Shown: piece after piece, positions 8,401-17,400 of the stretch
Layout of the letters: every line of letters begins with the position of its first letter
Position numbering within the stretch: position 1 is the stretch's first letter
Translations under genes and position numbers: made by a program
Notes under the pieces: generated by a model
What the model was told of the DNA's origin: nothing
The model's input: only the letters and a program-made list of their open reading frames with translations
Database searches by the model: none
Source: Rhodococcus sp. (in: high G+C Gram-positive bacteria)
GTDB lineage: Bacteria; Actinomycetota; Actinomycetes; Mycobacteriales; Mycobacteriaceae
Assembly: GCF_023264675.1 (NCBI RefSeq)
Contig: NZ_JAHFVG010000049.1
Location: 1 to 42,990 of the forward strand
Direction: 5' to 3'
Length of the DNA stretch: 42,990 bases

Positions 8401-11302
8401 GATGGCGCGACGTCGACCGTGCCGGATTGAGTACCTCCACGAGACGCTCGAACGGTACGTCGGCGTTCGCGAGTCCGCGGACGTCGGCCTCGCGCACGGT
8501 GGAGAGGAGTTCGTCGAAACGCGCAGCCGGATCGATGCCGGTGCGGAAGACCAGCGTGTTGGCGAACATCCCGATCAGATCATCGAGCGCGGCCTCTCCA
8601 CGCCCGGCGATCGGAGAACCCACTGCGATATCGGTCGAGCCCGACAACCTCGACAACACTGCAGCCCACGCTGCATGGACAGCCATGAACAGGGTCGCGT
8701 TCATCCCGCGCGCCAGCACCGTCAGTGCATCCTGCACATCCGCGCCGACGCTGAAGTCGATCTTGCCACCGACGAACGACTGCACCGCGGGCCGAGGACG
8801 GTCCGTCGGGAGCTCGATCTGATCCGGTAGCCCCGCCAATTCGGACTTCCAGAACGACAGCTGTTGATGAGCAACGGAATTCGTGTCGTCCTCGCTCCCG
8901 AGCACCTTCCGCTGCCACACCGCAAAATCTGCGTACTGGACAGCGAGCGGGGGCCGGGCCGAGGAGTCCCCCGCGGCGCGCGCCGCGTACGCCAGCATCA
9001 CGTCGCGAGTCAGCGGTCCCATGGACCCACCGTCGGCCGAGATGTGTTGGACGACGAACGCCAACACGTAATCGGACTCCGACAATCGGTACAGCCGGAC
9101 ACGTACCGGAACCTCGGTCGTGACATCGAACGACGTCGATGCCGTTTCCTGCACTGCACCGACGATCGATGCCTCGGTGACGTCGACGACGGGGACGTCG
9201 ACGAGCTCGGTTTCCGGCAGAATCTTCTGCAGCGGACCGTCCGCGTCGGACGGGTAGATCGTGCGCAGTGGTTCGTGGCGGGCGACGACATCCCCGATGG
9301 CACCGCGCAGAGCGTCGACATCGAGCGCACCGGTCAGCCTGATGGCAATGGGAATGTTGTAGGCAGCAGAGTGCGCATCGAATCGGTTCAGGAACCACAT
9401 ACGTTGCTGGGCAGGCGACAACGGGATTCGAGCGGGCCGCGACCCCTCGCCCAGAGCGATACGGCGTGGTCCCCCGACCTTGGAGTCGGCAGCGCGGGCG
9501 AGCCCGGCGACCGTCGAGTCCTCGAACACTTCCTTTGCACCGAAACTCACATCGAGCGATGCACCGATGCGCGCCGCCAATCGTGTCGCCGACAGTGAGT
9601 TGCCTCCGAGTTCGAAGAAGTCGTCGTGAACTCCGACCTGCTCGACTCCCAGGATCTCGGAGAAGACGGCGGCGACCGCCTTCTCGGCGTCCGTGCCGGG
9701 TGCGCGATATTCCTTGGCGGCGAACAGAGGGTCTGGAAGACTGTCGCGATCCAGCTTGCCCGCAGGCGTCAGGGGTACCGAGTCGATGATCATGATCGAC
9801 GACGGAATCATGTGCTTGGGCAGCGAACGGCCAAGGAATGCCGCCAGTTCGGTCCGATCGGGAGCGTCTGCGCCCGTGGGCCGAACATAGGACACGAGTG
9901 CCGTGTCGCCGGTCGGCCCGTCGACACCGATCGTGACGGCAAACGCGACAGCAGGGTGAGCGGTCAACGCCGTGTCGATCTCACCGAGTTCGATTCGGAA
10001 GCCGCGAACCTTCACCTGGAAATCGTTTCGTGCAACGAATTCGAGCGATCCGGATGCCGATCCACGCACGACATCGCCCGTTCGATACATACGGGTTGCG
10101 TTGTCCGCGAATGGGTTTGCAACGAACCGGTCCGACGTCAAGGCCGCTCTGGCCCGGTAGCCTCGCGCCAACCCTGCTCCTGCCAGATACAGCTCACCCG
10201 CCACGCCGCTCGGCACCGGCCGAAGGCGACGGTCGAGTACGTGCGCTGTCGTTCCGGCGATCGCACGGCCGATGGCGACGGGATCTCCGGGAACCAGAGC
10301 GTCGGAAATATTGCTGGCCACCGTGGATTCGGTGGGGCCGTACGCGTTGAAGAACCGACGATCTCGCCCCCAGGATTCCACGAGTTCGGGCGGGCAGTTC
10401 TCGCCGCCGACGATGACGACCTCGAGAGAGTCCACGCCGGCCGGATCGACGGAGGCGAGCGCTGCCGGCGTCACGAAGGCATGCGTGACGCCGTTCTCAC
10501 GCAGGAAGTCGGCGAGTTCGCGTCCTCCGTAGATGTCGGTCGGGGCAATGATCATCGTCGATCCCGCAGCGACTGCCATCAACAGTTCGAGGACCGAGGC
10601 GTCGAAGCTGGGAGAGGCGAAGTGAAGGGTACGAGAGGTCGGCGTCAGGCCGTAACGATCGAGCTGCTCGCCTGCGAGATCGGCGATTCCACCATGGGTG
10701 ACGATCACCCCTTTCGGGAGACCTGTCGATCCCGACGTGTAGATGACGTACGCGGGACTGTCGGTACGTGAGGGCGAAATGCGGTCGGATACGAGGACCT
10801 TCTCGTCCGACACCGAACCGAGTGCAGCCTCGAACTCGGCGGCGTCGAGGACGTTCCACCGACAAGAACCGGACAGTCGATCGCGGAAGGCTGTCGTGGT
10901 GAGTCCGACGCGCGCACCGGAATCGGACAGCATGTGCTCGACGCGGTCGGCCGGGTACGTCGGGTCGACCGGAAGGAACGCCGCCCCGGTCTTCGCCACG
11001 GACCATACCGCCAGAACCGATTCGAGAGATCGGGTGATGCCGACGGCCACCACGTGCTCGGGACCGACGCCCTGGGCGATCAACACACGCGCGATCTTCG
11101 ACGAGCGGCGATCGAGTTCGGCGTAGGACATGCTGCGGTCGCCGGACACCACCGCGGTCTGGTTCGGGTTCTGCTCGACCGCCGCTGTCAATATCTGCGA
11201 CAGCAGGGCGGTGGTGTTTCGAGTCCGGCGCGGCCGAGGTGGGCGCGCACGACGAGCCCCCGTCCGACCCGTGACATCACCCGGCAGACGATCGCCGCTC
11301 AT
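5471..11302 (-). CDS. Gene C: terminal NRPS subunit with thioesterase (A-T-C-A-T-TE)
   Basis: Complete 1943-residue synthetase that adds two residues and releases the peptide. ATG at 11302; the Shine-Dalgarno is weak (GAG only). Residues 1-34 are strongly basic (about ten Arg). Then A1 35-528 (YTSGSTGLPKGV, FDASVLE, YGPTES), T1 near 560 (LGGNSL), C 621-1064, A2 1075-1588 (TSGSTGRPKGV, FDLSVWE, YGPTEA), T2 near 1628, TE 1688-1943. The TE has nucleophile motif GWSLGG (Ser 1770), a later MMDS Asp candidate and a C-terminal THWG His. The C-domain HHxxxDG motif reads QHISADG; the second, catalytic His remains. Codes: A1 D-A-L-F-I-G-A-V-A-K and A2 D-L-W-H-L-I-V-V-S-K, both unassigned. A1 lacks its own C domain and probably uses the one ending gene B. 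Codon use changes sharply across roughly 6430-8200, which suggests a recombined C/A/T segment. Confidence 0.97.
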   Translation of the reverse strand: MSGDRLPGDVTGRTGARRARPPRPRRTRNTTALLSQILTAAVEQNPNQTAVVSGDRSMSYAELDRRSSKIARVLIAQGVGPEHVVAVGITRSLESVLAVWSVAKTGAAFLPVDPTYPADRVEHMLSDSGARVGLTTTAFRDRLSGSCRWNVLDAAEFEAALGSVSDEKVLVSDRISPSRTDSPAYVIYTSGSTGLPKGVIVTHGGIADLAGEQLDRYGLTPTSRTLHFASPSFDASVLELLMAVAAGSTMIIAPTDIYGGRELADFLRENGVTHAFVTPAALASVDPAGVDSLEVVIVGGENCPPELVESWGRDRRFFNAYGPTESTVASNISDALVPGDPVAIGRAIAGTTAHVLDRRLRPVPSGVAGELYLAGAGLARGYRARAALTSDRFVANPFADNATRMYRTGDVVRGSASGSLEFVARNDFQVKVRGFRIELGEIDTALTAHPAVAFAVTIGVDGPTGDTALVSYVRPTGADAPDRTELAAFLGRSLPKHMIPSSIMIIDSVPLTPAGKLDRDSLPDPLFAAKEYRAPGTDAEKAVAAVFSEILGVEQVGVHDDFFELGGNSLSATRLAARIGASLDVSFGAKEVFEDSTVAGLARAADSKVGGPRRIALGEGSRPARIPLSPAQQRMWFLNRFDAHSAAYNIPIAIRLTGALDVDALRGAIGDVVARHEPLRTIYPSDADGPLQKILPETELVDVPVVDVTEASIVGAVQETASTSFDVTTEVPVRVRLYRLSESDYVLAFVVQHISADGGSMGPLTRDVMLAYAARAAGDSSARPPLAVQYADFAVWQRKVLGSEDDTNSVAHQQLSFWKSELAGLPDQIELPTDRPRPAVQSFVGGKIDFSVGADVQDALTVLARGMNATLFMAVHAAWAAVLSRLSGSTDIAVGSPIAGRGEAALDDLIGMFANTLVFRTGIDPAARFDELLSTVREADVRGLANADVPFERLVEVLNPARSTSRHPLFQVGLSFQNLEKTEFELPGLTVSGVEADAEVAQFDLHLIVSDQYDETGTPTGMGATLKYATALFDDATARSIADRFVAFLEAVAEDPGAVVGDVDIVSPAERGVVVESWNDTAHRLDSGATLVSLFDARVAAEPGSTALVFGSLSWTYAEFDVRANRLARYLVSIGVGPESSVAVAMRRSESMVLAMFAVVKAGGAYVPVDPDQPADRTGYVLSSADPVAVLVAGRDGSWDVPVGAGVPVVDVESVEVGSFDAGPVSDRDRRGVLRPDNAAYVIFTSGSTGRPKGVTVSHRAVVNQLEWKRAEYGLGAGDVSLLKTAATFDLSVWELWSWATSGGRLVIASAEGHRDPVYLASLIERESVTTLHVVPSVLGAIVSAAGGALPSSVRRVLAIGEALPASTARAVLDGGARLGRDVRLDNVYGPTEAAVSVTSNRVELPVDAVVPIGSPEWNCRVFVLDSRLHPVPVGVVGELYLAGVQLARGYAGREDLTAERFVADPFSSGSRMYRSGDLVRWTAGGVLDYVGRSDFQVKVRGFRIELGEIESVLGSLDGVRDAVVIARSDDRVGDRLVAYVVGDAALDVENVKRIAGERLPSYMVPSALVVLDALPLTVNGKLDRTALPEPEVRVREFRAPSSAVEENVAGVFGEVLGVERVGLDDDFFELGGNSLIATQVVARLSEFAEFSIPLLWMFSGSTVEELAARVEAGPPEAAGATDALGVVLPIRTSSGGRRLWCIHPIVGISWAFAGLAVSLDERWDIAALQSPALSEEGWNPRTIEDWASRYVDEIRAVQPDGPYDLLGWSLGGVLAHAIAVRLQADGDVVSTLAMMDSYAGSSGSMSELGENVSPMTLTDLFGALLPPTVDDETAVSVESIAETVAALPAPFGDISPDRVERMITSASSATVLIEKYVPAKFIGRLIYFTAGMDDPSGTIGASGWASFVSDGVDNHVLETTHWGIAAPGPLAAIAATVNAEGL
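5474..6250 (-). other. Gene C thioesterase domain
   Basis: Type I TE at the end of the last module. IHPIVG forms the oxyanion region, GWSLGG carries the nucleophile (Ser codon 5993-5995), MMDS is a candidate acid and THWG the His. It should release the chain by hydrolysis or cyclisation. Several Ser/Thr side chains would allow macrolactone formation, but sequence does not decide this. Confidence 0.88.
6340..9440 (-). other. Gene C last module (C-A-T): unassigned residue X
   Basis: The C domain carries QHISADGGSM. A2 gives D-L-W-H-L-I-V-V-S-K (FDLSVWELW, LHVVPS, LAIGEA, VYGPTEAAVS), one conservative change from A4 of gene A, so both probably load the same residue. T2 is LGGNSL. Most of this module lies in the codon-usage island. 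Confidence 0.78.
9560..11200 (-). other. Gene C first A-T: unassigned residue W
   Basis: A1 motifs are YTSGSTGLPKGV, FDASVLELL, AFVTPAAL, VIVGGEN and AYGPTESTVAS; code D-A-L-F-I-G-A-V-A-K. It resembles codes of aliphatic-residue activators only loosely. Like the first A domain of gene D, it belongs to a different A lineage (GGE, YGPTEST) from the inner modules. Confidence 0.75.
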
Positions 11303-11392
11303 GCGACTCGAACCATGTAGTGCATGAATGCATTGTCCCTTGATCTCGCGCGCACTTCGACTATCGCCCCTTCGTATCGCCCTCGACCTGCG

Positions 11393-11416
11393 GTTCGAAG
11401 GCCTGAAGTTTCGAAC
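11393..11416. repeat. Inverted repeat GTTCGAA-N10-TTCGAAC
   Basis: Perfect 7-bp arms with a 10-nt spacer, about 90 bp upstream of the gene C start. Spacing fits a dimeric regulator site. Function unknown. Confidence 0.3.
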
Positions 11417-11445
11417 ACGACCTGTTCATCGAGCGGCGCGCACCG

Positions 11446-11481
11446 CTCGTTACCGGTGAGTAGGTATACGCCGGTAACGAG
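11446..11481. terminator. Strong hairpin after gene B
   Basis: CTCGTTACCGG and CCGGTAACGAG are perfect 11-bp arms around a 14-nt loop, 10 nt after the TAG of gene B. There is no T-run. It may be a U-less terminator, an mRNA-protecting hairpin or an operator. Confidence 0.5.
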
Positions 11482-11491
11482 GGTGTCGCGG

Positions 11492-14400
11492 CTACGGCCG
11501 ACCGAATGGACGGACGTCGGTGACGATCGAGATGCTCTCGTGCTCGGTGACCGTCGGGTTCCCCGCCTCGCCCACATCGGTGAGAACGACGGACTCGAGA
11601 TCGTCCAGTTCGTCGCTGTCCAACACGCTCGACCCCGAGTCGCCGAGGATCGCATGAGTGACCCACTCGTCGAGAACGATGTCGAGAAGTTCTCCGTCCT
11701 CGTCGCCCACCGGTACGACCCAGGCCGCGCCCACGAGCGACGAAGACAGCAGCGCGGTCAGCTGCCACGGTTGCCCCGTCTCCGGCGATGCGAGGACCCG
11801 AGACTCGAAGTTCATTGCCAGTCTGCCGGTGAAGCCGCTCAGCGCAGCAACCAGTTCACCCTGTGCCAATTCGACAACCCGGCCGTCGTCGCCCACCACG
11901 ATCACTGCCGGATCATCGACGCCGAGGAGCCTCGTTCGGGCCGAATATGCGATCGGACGGGGCGACGCTGCTGCAACGGCGTCCACAATGGTCGAATCGT
12001 CGATCGCGAACGACGCCGCGCCGGGTACGCCGTCGGTGGCAGCCGTGCCGATCACCGCTGTGGCACCGGCTGCCGTCACCAGGCTCGCCGCGTCGTGGCC
12101 GACCTCGCCCACGACAACCGCCGCACCCGCCTGGGCGGTCGCGAGCACCGCAACCGCCCACTCCACCGAGACGGGCAACGCAACAACGACCCGGTCGGCG
12201 GGGCCGACACCGGCGTCGATGAGAACCCGCGCAAGCCGTGCCGCCCGGCCCTCGACTTCGAGGTAGGACAGCTCCTCTCCGCCGTACGCGATCGCGGGCG
12301 CGTCCGGATCCTGTTCGACGACAGCACCGATCACCTGAGGCAGCGATCGATCCATGACGAGCGTGGGCTCCGCCGCGTCGTCGGTGGACGCGTGATGTGC
12401 CGTCTGCAGGCGTTCCTTCTCCGACATGATGTCGATGTCGCCGACGATGGTGTAGGGATCCTCGGCAACGGCCACCAGGATACGAGTCAGCCTGTCCGTG
12501 AACGAACGAGCGGTGCCTTCGTCGTAGAGATCTCGTGCGTAGAGGAGAGATCCGAACAATCCTGCCGCGGAGCCGTTCTCGTCGGTACGCGCCTCCACCG
12601 TGAACTGCAGATCGAACTTGGCACCCAACTCGCCCGCATCGAGGCCTTCGACCGTCAATCCCGGAAGATCCAGCCTGACACGCTCGAGGTTCTGGAAAGA
12701 CAGTGCGACCTGGAAGATCGGATGTCTGGCTTGCGATCGGGTGGGAGCAACGGCGTCGACGATACTTTCGAACGGCAGGTCGGCATTGCCGAATGCACCG
12801 AGGTCGACCGCTCGCACGTCGTCGACCAGTCCGGAGAACGTCCCACCGAAATCGACCTGCGTTCGCAGCGCCAGCGTATTGACGAACATGCCGACCAGTT
12901 CATCGAGTTCGGCTGCGCCTCGACCCGCGACCGGCGTACCGACGACGATGTCGCTACTGCCACTGAGTCGGCCGAGCAAGACGGCCAGACCCGCATGAAC
13001 AACCATGAACAGCGACGTGCCGCGATCTCGCGAGAACTCCACGAGCCCGGCGTGCGCTGCAGCATCCACCTCGAAGTCGACGGATCGTCCCTGCATCGAT
13101 TGCGTCGCGGGGCGCGGGCGGTCTGTCGGCAGATCCAGTGTGTCCGGGCTACCCGAGAGCTCGCTGTTCCAGAATTGCAGCTGCTTCGCTGCAACCGAGC
13201 CTGCGTCCTCGACGGTGCCGAGCACCTCACGTTGCCACAGCGCGAAGTCCGCGTACTGGACGGGGAGTGCGGTCCACTCCGGCTGCTTCCCTTCGGTTCT
13301 CGCCGAGTAGGCCACCATCACGTCGCGTGCGAGCGGAGCGATGGACGCGCCGTCGGCGGAAATGTGATGCACCACGAGCGCCAATACGTGGTCGGTGGGC
13401 GAGACCTGGATCAGTCCTACCCGAACCGGAACCGCGGCAGCGACGTCGAAGCCGCCGAGTACGAGTTCGGCGACGGATCGCCAGGCTTCGTCGGCGTCGG
13501 CGACCTCCTTCGGACTCAGATCGAACGAGACCTCCGAGGCCGCGAGTATCCGCTGCTCCGGGCCGTCCGCGTCGGACGGATAGATCGTCCGCAGCGATTC
13601 GTGTCGGGCGACGACGTCGGCAACGGCCGCACCGAGAGCGTCGACGTCGAGCCGACCGGTCAGACGGACCGCCAGTGGAATGTTGTAGGCGCCCGACTCG
13701 GGATCCACATGGTTGAGGACCCACATACGTTGCTGCGCAAGCGACAACGGAATTCTTCTCGGTCGGTCACCGGCGACCAGTGCCGGACGACCGCCTGTAC
13801 CTTCCAGTGCCGACACCGCATCCGCGAACGATCCGACCGTCGATGCGTCGAACAACATCCTGACCGGGACGGACGCATCGAGAGCGGCACCGACTCGCGA
13901 GACGACCTGCGTCGCGATGAGCGAATTGCCACCGAGCGCGAAGAAGTCGTCGTCGAGTCCGACGCGTTCGAGGCCGAGGACGTCACCGAACACGTCGGCG
14001 ACGCTCCGCTCGACGCCGGTCACGGGCGCGCGGAACTCACCTGCCGCGAGCACCGGATCCGGCAGTGCCTTGCGGTCCAGTTTTCCGGCGGTGTTCAACG
14101 GGAACTCGTCGAGCACGACGAACGCTGTCGGCACCATGTATTCCGGCAATGCCGTCGACAGTCGCGCTTTGACCGCCGCGATGTCTACCGAACTCCCGCG
14201 CGACGGAACCGTGTAGGCGACAAGACGATCGCCCCGAACCAGTACGGCCGCCTGTGCCACCGATTCCGAGTCGAGAACGGCGGTTTCGATCTCACCGAGT
14301 TCGATGCGCAGGCCGCGCAGCTTGACCTGGAAGTCCGAACGACCGATGTACTCGAGTTCTCCTTCGCGGTTCCACCGGACCAGGTCGCCGGTGCGGTACA

Positions 14401-17400
14401 GCCGCTCTCCGTTCGAGCCGAACGGATCGGCGACGAATCGCTCGGCAGTCAGGTCCGCGCGTGAGGCGTAGCCACGAGCGAGCTGAATACCACCGAGGTA
14501 GAGCTCGCCTACCGCGCCGACGCCCACCGGACGCAGACGTCCGTCCAGTACGAACACTGTCGTGTTGAACACCGGCCGACCGATGGGGATACCCGCTGTG
14601 TCCGATTCGGTGACCTCGTGGAACGTCACGTCGACCGCGGCCTCGGTCGGACCGTACAGGTTGATCAGACGCGCGGACGGGAGGACGGCGGTCAGTGCAC
14701 GGGCCGTCGACACCGGAAGTGCTTCGCCGGAGGCGAAGACCAACCGGAGGGATACGGCGCGAGCAGTAGCACTCTCGCCGGCGAACACTCCGAGCATCGA
14801 CGGAACGAAATGCGCGACGGTCACCCCTTCGTCGGCGACGAGGTCGGCGAGGTAGATCGGGTCACGGTGGCCGTCCGGCTTGGCGATGACAAGTCGCGCA
14901 CCGATATGCAAGGGCCAGAACAATTCCCAGACCGACACGTCGAACGTCACAGGCGTCTTCTGCACGACGATGTCGGACGGCGCGAGTTCGTATTCGGACT
15001 GCATCCACACCAGGCGATTGACGATCGCGCGATGGTCGATCGTCACACCCTTCGGCTTTCCCGTCGACCCGGAAGTGAACAGCACGTATGCACTGTGCAG
15101 CGATGTCAACGGGCGGATCCGCTCCGAGTCCGAGATCGGGCCGTCGGCGAAATCGGCGAGGTTCTCGCGATCGACCTCGACGACAGGGACGGCACCGAGG
15201 TCCGTGCGGTCACGGGACGTCGTCAGGACCATCGTCGATGCTGCAGTGTCGAGAATGTACGCGACGCGGTCCGCAGGCTGTGCTGGATCGACGGGCACGT
15301 ACGCTCCACCCGCTTTGATCACGGCGTAGATCCCGACCATCAAGTCGAACGAGCGCGCCATGGCGACGGCGACCGTCGTGTCCGGTCCGACCCCGTGCGA
15401 GATCAAGTACCGGCCAAGTCGGTTCACGCGGGCGTCGAACTCTCCGAAGGTGATCGATTCACCCTCGAATGTCAGTGCAACAGCGTCCGGCGACGACGCG
15501 ACCCGAGTGTCGAACATCGACACAAGCGTCGCCGACGAATCGACGTCGTGCTCGGTCGCGTTGATCTCGTCGAGCAGCCACGACCGTTCGGATGCGTCCA
15601 CCAATTCGATGTCGCCCACGGGCGCGGCGGAGTCCGTGGTCACCGCTGCCAATACCTCGGTGAAGCGTCGGCCGAGATCGGCAATCGTCGCCGGATCGAA
15701 GAGATCTGTGGCATAGACGAATTCGACCGTGCGGGATCGCGTACCGTCCGATGTCTCCTGCGGCTCGGTCACCGTCACCTGCAGATCCATCTTCGCGACA
15801 GCCGAGTCGAAGTCCACCGACGAGGCTGTCAGCCCCGGCAGCTCGAACGAGGTCTGCGCGAAGTTCGCGAACGTGAGGAGTACCTGCACCAGGGGGTGTC
15901 GCCCCTGCGATCGTGGAGGATCCACCACCTCCACCACTCGCTCGAACGGTACGTCCGCATGCGCGAATGCCGACAGATCCACCTCGCGGACACGCGCCAA
16001 CACGTCGTCGAAGCTGGAAGCACCCGAGATCGGAGTCCGCAAGACCAGCGTGTTGACGAACATCCCGACGAGATCGTCGAGGACGGCCTCGCCACGACCC
16101 GCCACCGGGGTCCCGATCGCAACGTCGGACGAACCGGACTCGCGGGCCAACAGCACGGCCAGCGCGGCGTGCACCACCATGAACGGTGTGGCGCCGCGAT
16201 CGGCCGCGATCCGGTCGACTGCGGCTGTGATGTCCGCGTCCAACACAAGGGTGTGCGATGCTCCCCGTCCGCTGGCAACCGGTGGACGCGGCCGGTCGGT
16301 CGGAAGTTCGAGCTGATCGCCCAGCCCCGCGAGAGTGGACCTCCAGTAGGACTCCTGTGTGGCGACCAACGAGGCCGGATCCTCCGACGAACCGAGCACC
16401 TGCCGTTGCCAGAGGGTGTAGTCCGCATACTGGACCTCGAGCGGTGACCACTCCGGCGCGTCACCGGCAGCCCGCGCGACGTACGCGGTGATGACGTCGC
16501 GCATCAGTGGAATCATCGAGAAACCGTCGGCTGCAATGTGATACGCGACGACAACCAGCACGTGCTCGGTGTCGTCGATGTCGAGCAGCCGGATTCGCAC
16601 CGGGGCAACACGAGTTACATCGAAGCCCTTCGTGACGATCGAGACAACGGCTTCGAACACGTCGGACTCCGCGACATCGTCGATCGCGAAGTCGGTTCGT
16701 CCGGCGGATGCAGGCAAGATCACCTGGATACCGGTCCCTGCAGATTCCGGGTACACCGTCCGCAAGGTCTCGTGACGGGCGACGACGTCGTCGATCGCCG
16801 ACCTCAGCGCGGCAATGTCCAGTGCACCGCTCAGCCGTACGGCGGCCGGGATGTTGTTGACGGCCGACTCCGGATCGAGTCGGTTGAGGAACCACATGCG
16901 CTGCTGGGCCAACGACAGCGGGATGCGATCGGGGCGCGGCATCGCCGTCAGTGCGAGTCGATCACCGGTGTTCCACTCGACCCGCGCGGCGAGTGCCTCG
17001 ACGGTCGGCGCCTCGAACAACGCCCGCACCGCAACCCTGGAGTCCAATGCGGCTCCCAGCCTGGACACCAGTCGAGTCGCGACGAGCGAGTTGCCGCCGA
17101 GGGCGAAGAAGTCGTCGTCGAGTCCCACGCGCCCTCGTCCGAGCACCTCCGCGTATACCCCCGCGACGATCTCCTCGATCGGTGTTCTCGGCGCGCGGAA
17201 TTCAGCGACCGCGAACTCGGGATCGGGCAAGGCCCCTCGATCGAGCTTGCCCGACGTGTTCAGCGGGAACTCGTTCAAAACCATGACGGCACCGGGAATC
17301 ATGTAGCGGGGCAGTGATTCGGCCACCGCCGATCGAAGCACGTCGACGTCGACGCCGCTCGCACCGGACGACGGCACGACATACCCGACGAGCTGATCCC

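Larger units (their letters stand above)
11303..11491 (-). other. Spacer between genes B and C (189 bp)
   Basis: Holds a strong hairpin next to the gene B stop, a TTCGAA-based inverted repeat and a TGCAT-GA-ATGCA palindrome at 11321-11332, 18 bp before the gene C start. A minus-strand frame runs through it and ends in the ATGA of the gene C start, but its codon use is not NRPS-like. Confidence 0.55.

Noticed and set aside
5951..8830. Long plus-strand reading frame of 959 codons
   Set aside because: It lies antisense to the well-supported gene C and is rich in Arg/His/Pro with no domain. It is open only because of the unusual codon use on the other strand.
11299..11655. 118-codon minus-strand frame ending in the ATGA of gene C
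   Set aside because: It overlaps the end of gene B out of frame, has no recognisable domain and runs through the hairpin. I considered a frameshifted continuation of gene B, but its sequence is not A-domain-like.
11324..14464. Plus-strand reading frame of 1046 codons
   Set aside because: Antisense shadow of gene B; repetitive Arg/Asp/Val/Glu composition mirrors conserved NRPS motifs read backwards.
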